Under the pieces are notes generated by a model, which saw only the letters and a program-made list of their open reading frames with translations, did no database searches and was not told where the DNA came from. From JBCBTJ01 sp039818665 (GTDB lineage: Bacteria > Pseudomonadota > Alphaproteobacteria > Caulobacterales > Hyphomonadaceae): 64,000 nt of DNA. The position numbers and the translations under genes are program-made. The DNA lies in contig JBCBTJ010000001.1 of assembly GCA_039818665.1 (NCBI GenBank), forward strand, positions 1-64,000. Direction: 5' to 3'. Below, one piece after another: positions 16,629-23,610 of this stretch (the first letter of the stretch is position 1; every line of letters starts with the position of its first letter).

Positions 16629-17513
16629 ATGAAACTGCTGCGGGCCGCCACGCTCACCGTCGCCGACCTCGACCGCGCCAAAGACAATTATGTCCGCTAT
16701 TTCGATTGCGCCCTCGTCGACGAAGGCGTCCTCTCCGAAGATCTCGCGCTCAGCTGGGAAGCGCCCGCATCGGCGGGACGGCCCTACGCGATCCTGCAAG
16801 CCTCATCCGGCGCCGAGCTTTACATCCGCTTCATCGAACAGCCCCCCGTCGACGGGTTCAAAGCCCTGCGCAGCTATGGCTGGAACGCCATCGAGATCTG
16901 CGTCCAAGACGTCCTCAAAGCCAATGAGCGCATGGAGGACAGCCCTTTTGAAATCATCGGCCCGCCGCGCGAGATCGAAGGGCTCGACGCCATCTACCCG
17001 ATGCAGGTGAAGGGCCCCGACGAGGAGATCGTCTACCTCACCCAGATCCGCGACGACCTTCCCGCCTTCGACCTCCCCCGCGCCGCCACGCCCATCGACA
17101 AGCTTTTCATTCTGGTTCTCGGCTGCAGCGACATGGCCGCCTCCCTCGACTGGATGGTGAAGCATGCCGGCGTCGAGATCGGCCGTGAGCGGATGGAGAT
17201 CGTCTACACCATGCTCGCCAAGGCCTACGGCACGCCCATGGAGGAGCTGCACGCCATCTCCACCATGATCCATGGCCGCGACGTGTTCTTAGAGCTCGAC
17301 CAGTACCCGGACGCCGCCGTCGTCCGTCCGAAACATGAGGGCATGTTGCCGCCTGGCTGCGCGGTGGGCACGCTCTGGCATCCGGATTTCGACAGCCTGC
17401 CCGGCCCGTGGATCACGCCGCCCGTCGTCCGCGACGGGCCCGTCTACAAAGGCAAGCGCGCGGCGACCATGAAAGACCTCGACGGCGCCCTCATCGAAAT
17501 GGTCGAGGGCTGA
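16629..17513 (+). CDS. Two-domain VOC family protein
   Basis: A cytoplasmic protein of 294 residues with two glyoxalase/VOC repeats. The first opens MKLLRAATLTVADLDRAKDNY; the second, from about residue 155, opens KLFILVLGCSDMAASLDW. The fold is that of extradiol dioxygenases and related isomerases; whether the metal ligands are kept is not obvious. The ATG at 16629 follows GAGGGG. It heads a three-gene rightward operon with a reductase and an alpha/beta hydrolase. VOC, reductase and hydrolase are a usual set for ring cleavage or ketone processing (inference). Confidence 0.78.
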   Translation: MKLLRAATLTVADLDRAKDNYVRYFDCALVDEGVLSEDLALSWEAPASAGRPYAILQASSGAELYIRFIEQPPVDGFKALRSYGWNAIEICVQDVLKANERMEDSPFEIIGPPREIEGLDAIYPMQVKGPDEEIVYLTQIRDDLPAFDLPRAATPIDKLFILVLGCSDMAASLDWMVKHAGVEIGRERMEIVYTMLAKAYGTPMEELHAISTMIHGRDVFLELDQYPDAAVVRPKHEGMLPPGCAVGTLWHPDFDSLPGPWITPPVVRDGPVYKGKRAATMKDLDGALIEMVEG

Positions 17514-17517
17514 GGCC

Positions 17518-18531
17518 TTGAAACGCATCACCCTGACGGCCGCGATCGATCACAAGCCGCGCGCCGAAGACTTCGTCATGATCGAGGCCGACCGTCCGGC
17601 GTGCCCTGACGGCGGCGTCCTCGCCCGGACGGTCTATCTCTCGCTCGACCCCTATGTCGGCTCGCGCCTGCGCGGCCGGCACATGGGAGAGCCCGCGCCT
17701 GCGCCCATGGCCGGCGCGATCCCCGGCGCCATTGTCGGCCAGGTCCTAGAGAGCCGCGCCACCGGCGTCGCAGAAGGCGATTGGGTCCAGTCCATGGAGG
17801 GTGGCTGGCAAGAGGCCTGCGCTCTGCCCGCCGGCCAGTTCCGCAAGATCGATCCCGCCGCTGCGCCGCTCAGCGCCCATGCCGGCGTGCTCGGCATGCC
17901 GGGGCTGACGGCTTGGGCCGGGATCACGCAGCTCGCCGAGGTCGGCCCCGGCGACACGGTCCTCGTCGACGCCGCCGCTGGCCCGGTCGGCGGCACGGTC
18001 GGCCAGATCGCCCGGATCAAAGGCGCGGACCGGGTCGTCGGCGTCGCCGGCGGGCCGGAGAAGTGCGCGCTGGTCACAGAGACTTACGGCTTCGACGCTT
18101 GCCTCGACTATAAGACCGACGGCTGGCGCGACCGCCTCGCCGAAGCGCTGCCGGACGGGCTCTCCGTCTTCTTCGAAAACGTCTCGGCCGACATGGCCAT
18201 GGTCGCCCTGATGCACGCGCAAACCTATGCCCGCGGCGTCCTCTGCGGTCTGGTCGACGCCTATCACGCCGAAACCCAAAGCCAGCACCCGCTGAACGCC
18301 GGGCTCATCATCGGCAAGCGCGCCAAGGTGATGGGCCTCGTCGTCTACGACTTTTATCCGCGCTGGGACGCGTACGCGGCCGAAGCCGCGGGATGGATCG
18401 CAGACGGCCGTCTCAAATTTGTCGAGGACCGGGCAGAGGGTCTGGAGGCCGCGCCGGCTCTGTTCGAAAAGCTGATGGACGGCCGAAACCGCGGCAAGGC
18501 CGTCGTCGCCGTCGCGCCGGAACGAGCCTGA
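17518..18531 (+). CDS. NADP-dependent MDR oxidoreductase (zinc-independent)
   Basis: A 337-residue medium-chain reductase of the leukotriene-B4-dehydrogenase/CurA type. It has LSLDPYVGSRLRG in the N-terminal part, GMPGLTAWAGITQLAEVGPG, the nucleotide-binding VDAAAGPVGGTVGQIARIKG and VFFENVSADM. No zinc-binding cysteine cluster is seen. Members reduce the double bond of conjugated enones. It starts at TTG, 4 bp after the VOC gene stop, so the two are co-translated. The substrate is unknown. Confidence 0.88.
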   Translation: MKRITLTAAIDHKPRAEDFVMIEADRPACPDGGVLARTVYLSLDPYVGSRLRGRHMGEPAPAPMAGAIPGAIVGQVLESRATGVAEGDWVQSMEGGWQEACALPAGQFRKIDPAAAPLSAHAGVLGMPGLTAWAGITQLAEVGPGDTVLVDAAAGPVGGTVGQIARIKGADRVVGVAGGPEKCALVTETYGFDACLDYKTDGWRDRLAEALPDGLSVFFENVSADMAMVALMHAQTYARGVLCGLVDAYHAETQSQHPLNAGLIIGKRAKVMGLVVYDFYPRWDAYAAEAAGWIADGRLKFVEDRAEGLEAAPALFEKLMDGRNRGKAVVAVAPERA

Positions 18532-18532
18532 C

Positions 18533-19348
18533 ATGGGCGCGGTCCAACGCCTCTACGCGGACGGGCCCTTCGGCCAGATCCACGGGCGCCTCGCCAAGCC
18601 CGACCGCGAGGGCGCCAAGCCGCCCCTGGTCTGCCTCCACCAAAGCCCGAAATCCGGCCTCGAGTTTGAAGCCTTCATGCGCGTGGCGAGCGTGGATCGC
18701 ATCCTCGTCGCTCCGGACTATCCAGGCTACGGCATGTCCGACGCGCCGCCCTCCGAATCCGAAGCGACCATTCCGGCCTATGCGAAAAGCGCCTGGGCCC
18801 TCGCCGACGCGCTCGACCTCGGCCGGGTCGACCTGTTCGGCAACCACACCGGCTCCAAAGTCGCCGCCGAGATGGCGGTCCAGCGCCCCGGCGACGTGCG
18901 CGCCATCGCCATGGTCTCGGCCGCCATCCTCACCGACGAAGAGCGCGCCCAGTTCGACGGCTACTTCCAACCCGTCCCCCTCGATCGGGACGGCACGCGG
19001 TTCAAGACCATGTGGGAGCGGATCGTCCATCACGCCGGCCCCGGCATGACCCTCGAAATGATGGCCGTCTCGATGCGTCAGAACATGATGGGCGGCGAAG
19101 CGTATGAGTGGGGCCACGCGGCGGCCTTCGCCTGGGGCCCGCCCTTCGAAGCCGCGCTCGCCGAGCTGCCCCACCCGATCACCATCCTAAACCCCGGCGA
19201 CGAACTTCAGGAGGCGACCCGCCGCGCCGCGCCCCTGATGAAAGCCGGCGAGATCATAGAGCTGCCTGATTGGGGGCACGGCTTCCTAGACGTCCAGGCC
19301 GAGGACGCCGCCCGGCTCGTCACGGGGCGGTTGGACGCGGCGGGCTGA
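18533..19348 (+). CDS. Alpha/beta hydrolase-fold protein with atypical elbow
   Basis: A 271-residue alpha/beta-fold protein. It has the oxyanion region LVCLHQSPKSG and VAPDYPGYGMSD. The nucleophile elbow reads LFGNHTGS (G103-N-H105-T-G107), so a histidine stands where serine is expected. The C-terminal WGHGFLDVQ supplies the usual histidine, and ILNPGDE may supply the acid. Without serine it may not be a classical esterase; it could be a lyase-type or cofactor-free enzyme, or act through a different residue. It starts 1 bp after the reductase stop. Confidence 0.8.
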   Translation: MGAVQRLYADGPFGQIHGRLAKPDREGAKPPLVCLHQSPKSGLEFEAFMRVASVDRILVAPDYPGYGMSDAPPSESEATIPAYAKSAWALADALDLGRVDLFGNHTGSKVAAEMAVQRPGDVRAIAMVSAAILTDEERAQFDGYFQPVPLDRDGTRFKTMWERIVHHAGPGMTLEMMAVSMRQNMMGGEAYEWGHAAAFAWGPPFEAALAELPHPITILNPGDELQEATRRAAPLMKAGEIIELPDWGHGFLDVQAEDAARLVTGRLDAAG

Positions 19349-19566
19349 AATACTGCCGAAACTCGCCTGTCGCGCGAATTCTGAACGAATTTAGCGCGCC
19401 ATGATGTGCCGATACGGCCTCGGACATGCACTCTAAGCCCAATATCCATAGGCCCTGTTTTTTCGCATCGATACTGTCGATGCGGCCGCTCCTAGAGTGC
19501 AAGTGCGCTTGGAAAGTTTATTCGAAACAAGGCTTTGCGCGGCGTAGTCCCGATACGGGACAGTGC
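19349..19566. other. Non-coding stretch between convergent genes
   Basis: A 218-bp gap between the hydrolase and MFS genes, which converge. It is AT-richer than the genes around it. It holds nested inverted repeats at 19430-19500 and a short hairpin, GTCCCG-ATA-CGGGAC, near 19548-19562. No run of T follows either hairpin in the direction of transcription, so neither is a standard intrinsic terminator. No gene is seen. Confidence 0.6.
19430..19500. repeat. Nested inverted repeats
   Basis: The outer arms are GCACTCTA (19430-19437) and TAGAGTGC (19493-19500). The inner hairpin is CGCATCGA (19464-19471) and TCGATGCG (19477-19484) with a 5-nt loop. A run of six T comes just before the inner hairpin on the plus strand. 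It may be a structured RNA end or a relic. Confidence 0.7.
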
Positions 19567-21126
19567 CTATGCCCGCGCCGTCTCAACCGTCTCCTCAGCC
19601 TCGGCCAGCGCCTCGTCGAGATGCGGCTCGCCGTATTTGTAGCGGCCGAGAAAGAGCAGCGGCACGGTGAACGCGAACAAGAGCAGCGCCGACTTGGTCA
19701 GCGTGAACGACCAGTCCTGCCCCTCCAATAGCCCTGTGTTTAAGCCCATCAGCGACAATCCGCGCCCGTCGGCGATATTCGTCATGATCGACGGCCCAAG
19801 CCCCGCGCCCAGCGCGAAGAACCCATAAATCGCGCCATAAATGGCCGAGTAACTGCGCATCCCGAAATATTTCGAGACCATGTAGGCCATAAAATCGTAC
19901 TCGACCCCAGCCCCAAACCCAATCATGAGAATCGCAATAGTGGCGGTGGTTGTAGAGACATCGGGCTGGCCGAGCAGGTGCAGCGCGATGGCCGGCGAGG
20001 CCAGGAAAACGAAGGCGACGCCCGGCGCCCAGAACCGGTCGATCAGATAGCCGCCGATAATGCGCCCGCCGAGCACGGCGAGGCCGGTGAGCGTCGCCAG
20101 GCCGACCGCCTCGTCCATGCCCATGCCGGTGGTGGTCAGCACCCGCTCAATGTTCGGGATCACCGCGCCGATGGCGTAGGAGATCGGCACGAAACAGACC
20201 GCCAACAGCCAGAACCGCCAGGTGCTCAGCGCCTCGCCGAGCGACATGCCCGGCAGCTGGGCCCGCTGCCCCGCCGCCTGCTCCGGCGGGGCTGTTTTTA
20301 TGTTTAAAAACAACATCATGCCAATCGGCGCCAGAATGAGCAGGCAGAAACCGTAGGCCATCAAATATTCCAGCCGCAGCCCGTTCGCCTCGACCAGCGG
20401 CCCCACTTGGCGCAGCACGATCCAAATCAGGCCGAGCACGCCGACCAGCGAAATCGCCAGGATCGGGACTTTGAACGATGTGACCTTCGCATCCCGCGCC
20501 GGTTCGTCATTGATGTCGCGCAGTCCCAGCCAGACGATCGGCAGCGCGATCAACAGCGGCAGGAAGCCGAGCAGCACATAGGCGCTGCGCCAACCGGAGC
20601 CTCCGACAAAGTGCCATTCCGGGTTCGCCACGATGTACTGGGCGAAGAACTTCGACAGCGCGCCGAACACCCCGGTCGCGATCAGCGCGATGCCTAGCGC
20701 GATGCCCCGATTGCGGTCGAACCAATTCGCCACAGGCCGGGTGAACGTGATCGGCAGCGTCCCCGCCCCGGCGAAGGCGAGGATCAGCCAAAGCACGATG
20801 TAGAGGGGCTTGGAGCCCGTGTTCAGGGCGAGCGCCATCATCGCGAGGCTGAACGTGACCACCGAGATCAGCGCCACGCGCCGCGCGCCGAACCGTTCAG
20901 CGGCGATGCCGATCAGCGGCGAGGCGGCGAACGCCCCGAACGTGTAGATCGCCAGCGCGTTGAGAATGTCCCCCGGCGTCCACCCCATGGGCCCGAACTC
21001 GGCCAGCAGAGGCGGAATCATCACCCCGATCGTGTAGAAAGGCAGCGGCGACAGGCCGAGGCCGACCCCCACAGCGGCGGCGCTGAGCACCGGCCAACCC
21101 CTTGAAAACTCTCCAGAAGCCGCCAT
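19567..21126 (-). CDS. MFS transporter
   Basis: A protein of 519 residues with about 12 membrane segments. The first half has PLPFYTIGVMIPPLLAEFG, GIAAERFGARRVALIS (the MFS loop 2-3 motif) and WFDRNRGIALGIALIATG. The second half has GGRIIGGYLIDRF. The pattern is that of oxalate/formate-antiporter-like or monocarboxylate MFS carriers, so a carboxylate substrate is likely. The start at 21126 is uncertain; an alternative lies at 21156. An operator copy is 53 bp upstream, shared with the divergent amine-oxidase gene. Confidence 0.85.
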   Translation of the reverse strand: MAASGEFSRGWPVLSAAAVGVGLGLSPLPFYTIGVMIPPLLAEFGPMGWTPGDILNALAIYTFGAFAASPLIGIAAERFGARRVALISVVTFSLAMMALALNTGSKPLYIVLWLILAFAGAGTLPITFTRPVANWFDRNRGIALGIALIATGVFGALSKFFAQYIVANPEWHFVGGSGWRSAYVLLGFLPLLIALPIVWLGLRDINDEPARDAKVTSFKVPILAISLVGVLGLIWIVLRQVGPLVEANGLRLEYLMAYGFCLLILAPIGMMLFLNIKTAPPEQAAGQRAQLPGMSLGEALSTWRFWLLAVCFVPISYAIGAVIPNIERVLTTTGMGMDEAVGLATLTGLAVLGGRIIGGYLIDRFWAPGVAFVFLASPAIALHLLGQPDVSTTTATIAILMIGFGAGVEYDFMAYMVSKYFGMRSYSAIYGAIYGFFALGAGLGPSIMTNIADGRGLSLMGLNTGLLEGQDWSFTLTKSALLLFAFTVPLLFLGRYKYGEPHLDEALAEAEETVETARA

Positions 21127-21179
21127 CGATCCCGCCTTCGCCGCGCAGACCGCCAAAGGACGGTCTTTCGTGTCGTGTC

Positions 21180-21195
21180 TATTGGTATATCATTT
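21180..21195. promoter_or_regulatory. GATATATC operator, site 3 (reverse orientation)
   Basis: TATTGGTATATCATTT on the plus strand is AAATGATATACCAATA on the minus strand. It lies 53 bp from the MFS start (21126) and only 4 bp before the likely start of the flavoprotein at 21200. The GGTATA variant is close to known HutC/GntR half-sites. Confidence 0.75.
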
Positions 21196-21199
21196 CCAC

Positions 21200-22627
21200 A
21201 TGAGGTCGAGACGGCTTTCAAGAGGCGGCGTCAGTCGTCGGAGCGCGCTCAAGCTTGGAGCGGCCGGCCTCCTCGCCGCTTGCTCGCCAGGCGCCCCGGC
21301 CGTCCAAGACGCCAAGCAGGCCGATGTGATCATCCTGGGCGCCGGCCTGTCCGGCCTCCACGCCGCCCGATTGCTGCAGGCCGAAGGGGCCAAAGTCCTT
21401 ATTCTGGAGAGCGCGCCGCGCGCCGGCGGGCGCATGCAAACCTTAGACGACCTGCCCGGCCGCCCCGAAGCCGGCGGGCAACAGGTCGGCCAGACCTACG
21501 CCCGCATTCGGCGAACGGCCTCGGACCTGGGCGTCGGGATCGTCCCCTATCCGCCCGTCGCAGATCGAAGCCGCGCGCTCGCCCTCGCCGGCGAAGTGCT
21601 CCACGAAAGCGATTGGGCCGCCTCGCCCCGCAATCCGTTTCCCGACCCATTCAAGCCCGCCGCGCCGGACCGCGCCCTCTTCATGGGCGCGGCGCGCGCC
21701 AATCCCTTCGCCGACAATTACGCCTGGCGCGAAGCGACGCCGGACCAAGACATCTCCGCGGACGCCTTCCTGCAAAGCCTCGGCTTCGACGCACGATCGC
21801 GCCTCCTCGTCGACCACGCCCTCAACGCCAACCGCCTCGACACTTACGCGATGGCGAATGTCTGGCGGTCCTTAACCCTGTACGCTGAGGATTCCGCGCT
21901 CGGTCCGGCCGAAGAGATCGAAGGCGGCTCGTCGCGCCTGGTCGAGGCGATGGCGGCCTCGCTGGGCGATGCGGTGCGAACCAACACGCCTGTGCTCGCC
22001 GTCGAAGCCGACGAAACAGGCGCCCGCGTGCGGACCAGCGACGAAGCGCTGCGCGCTGACTTCGTCATCGCGACGGCCGCCTTCCCCGCATTGCGCCGAA
22101 TCTCGCTCGATGCGCCGCTGACGCCGCTACAATCGGAAGCGATCCAAGGCCTGCCGTACACCCGCGTCCTGCAAATCCACCTCGCCGTAGAGAACCGATT
22201 TTGGGACGCGGACGGACTGCCCGCCGCCATGTGGACGGACACGCCGATCGAGCGCGTGTTTCCCGTGCGCGACCGCAACGCCGGCGAGGTGATCGGGCTG
22301 ACTTGCTGGATCAATGGCGACGGCGCGGCCCCAGGCGCAAGCGAAGAGGATTGGTTCAGCTTGGCCGCGACGATCCTGGGCGAGCTCCGCGGCGCTCAGG
22401 TGCGCCCTCTCAAAATCGTCCGTTGGGACGAAAACAGCCAACCCGGCGGCGCCTACATGCATTGGGCGCCGGGCCAAATCGCAGACTGGGCCGGCGGCAT
22501 GGGCGCGCCCGCCGGACGGCTGCATTTCGCCGGCGAGCACCTCTCCTTCCTTCACACGGGCATGGAAGGGGCGATGGAAGCGGGCGAACGCGCCGCGTTC
22601 GAAATCCTGGAGGCGATCAGGGCCTAA
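21200..22627 (+). CDS. FAD-dependent amine-oxidase-like protein, Tat-exported lipoprotein
   Basis: A protein of 475 residues. The N-terminus has a twin-arginine signal (SRRSALKLGAAGLLAAC) that also ends in a lipobox. The dinucleotide-binding motif follows (VIILGAGLSGLHAARLL), then ESAPRAGGRMQT and, near the C-terminus, RLHFAGEHLSFLHTGMEGA, typical of flavin amine oxidases. It should oxidise a C-N or C-C bond outside the cytoplasm, with FAD loaded before Tat export. No ribosome site is visible before the ATG, and the operator ends 4 bp before it, so the mRNA may be leaderless. The stop overlaps the convergent gene. Confidence 0.85.
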   Translation: MRSRRLSRGGVSRRSALKLGAAGLLAACSPGAPAVQDAKQADVIILGAGLSGLHAARLLQAEGAKVLILESAPRAGGRMQTLDDLPGRPEAGGQQVGQTYARIRRTASDLGVGIVPYPPVADRSRALALAGEVLHESDWAASPRNPFPDPFKPAAPDRALFMGAARANPFADNYAWREATPDQDISADAFLQSLGFDARSRLLVDHALNANRLDTYAMANVWRSLTLYAEDSALGPAEEIEGGSSRLVEAMAASLGDAVRTNTPVLAVEADETGARVRTSDEALRADFVIATAAFPALRRISLDAPLTPLQSEAIQGLPYTRVLQIHLAVENRFWDADGLPAAMWTDTPIERVFPVRDRNAGEVIGLTCWINGDGAAPGASEEDWFSLAATILGELRGAQVRPLKIVRWDENSQPGGAYMHWAPGQIADWAGGMGAPAGRLHFAGEHLSFLHTGMEGAMEAGERAAFEILEAIRA

Positions 22628-23550
22628 AGATCGCCCAGCGCGCGGTCCGGCGCGTGCGTGCAGCTGGCCTGGATCCAGCGCAGATTGATCCCGATCCGCT
22701 CAGCGCCGCCTTCGGCCCAGGCGTAGGACACAGCGCGCTCAGTGCCGCCTTCATGGACATAGAGCACCAGCGACGGCCTGTTGGTCCCATAGGGCCAGTC
22801 CACATCGCGCAGCTTCAAGCGGATGGTCCGCGGCTCGGCCTCGTCGGTGACGAGCGTGGCGACACCGCCCTGATCGTGCAAGGCGACGCCTGTCTGAAAT
22901 TGCCAATCATTGGAGCCCTCGCCGCTGTCGCCATGGGCCGCGCCGCGGAGGATCGACGTCCAGCACTCGAAGACGCGCGCCCGGCGAAAGCGCGCCTCAT
23001 TGGTCAGCCCGCCGCGGTTGGAGGCGACCCAGAACTCCGTCTCCGAAAGCGTGAGAGAAACGGCTAGCGGGCCATCGCCTTGGGCGCGCGGAAACACCGC
23101 CGCGCAACCTTCGCCGAAACTGCGGCCAACGAATTGCGCGCCGATCCGCCGCCAATCGAACACGCAGTCCTCAACGGGCCGCGCCACGCCGTCCTCGGTC
23201 GGGACGGCCATGCGGTGCTCGATGGTCTCGCCCTCCGCATTGATCGCGAACGTATGGATCAACCGGCGATCCGGCTCTCCCTCGACCGACCGCTCGGCGA
23301 GGAACGACGCCGCGCCGTCGGCGGCGTCCGCAGGGAGGATGCGGATATGCTGCCTCGGCGCGACGCTCTCCGCCGCCAGGCCGGCGTCCTCGGCGAAGAA
23401 GACGTGACGGTCATTGTCCCATCGGCCGGCGAAGAGCCCCGTCAGCTCTGCGAAATCCTTCTCCAGATAACCCGGCGGCTCCGACACGGACGCCGGCGCG
23501 CTGAAACACGCGTTCAATACGATCAGCGCGGCGGTCCAAAGTAAGCGCAT
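22624..23550 (-). CDS. CpcT/CpeT-like lipoprotein (long form)
   Basis: A protein of about 308 residues with a lipoprotein signal (LLWTAALIVLNAC). The mature part resembles CpcT/CpeT: ELTGLFAGRWDNDRHVFF near the start, then DCVFDWRRIGAQFVGRSF and a cysteine about 10 residues later, then a charged strand-rich region. It is longer than CpcT by about 100 residues at the C-terminus. The start at 23550 gives the shortest signal; 23562 is possible. It lies directly downstream of a TonB receptor, 60 bp after its stop, so it may take part in ligand capture (inference). Confidence 0.65.
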   Translation of the reverse strand: MRLLWTAALIVLNACFSAPASVSEPPGYLEKDFAELTGLFAGRWDNDRHVFFAEDAGLAAESVAPRQHIRILPADAADGAASFLAERSVEGEPDRRLIHTFAINAEGETIEHRMAVPTEDGVARPVEDCVFDWRRIGAQFVGRSFGEGCAAVFPRAQGDGPLAVSLTLSETEFWVASNRGGLTNEARFRRARVFECWTSILRGAAHGDSGEGSNDWQFQTGVALHDQGGVATLVTDEAEPRTIRLKLRDVDWPYGTNRPSLVLYVHEGGTERAVSYAWAEGGAERIGINLRWIQASCTHAPDRALGDL

Positions 23551-23574
23551 CGGCTCATCCAAGCGGCGTCGGGC

Positions 23575-23600
23575 CGCCGGGGCGAGCCGGCGCCCCGGCG
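23575..23600. terminator. Strong hairpin between TonB receptor and CpcT-like gene
   Basis: A perfect 10-bp GC stem, CGCCGGGGCG and CGCCCCGGCG, with a 6-nt loop. It lies between the receptor stop at 23611 and the next gene start at 23550. No T run follows on the minus strand, so complete termination is unlikely. It may protect the upstream mRNA or attenuate read-through. Confidence 0.5.
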
Positions 23601-23610
23601 CTTCGCGGTT

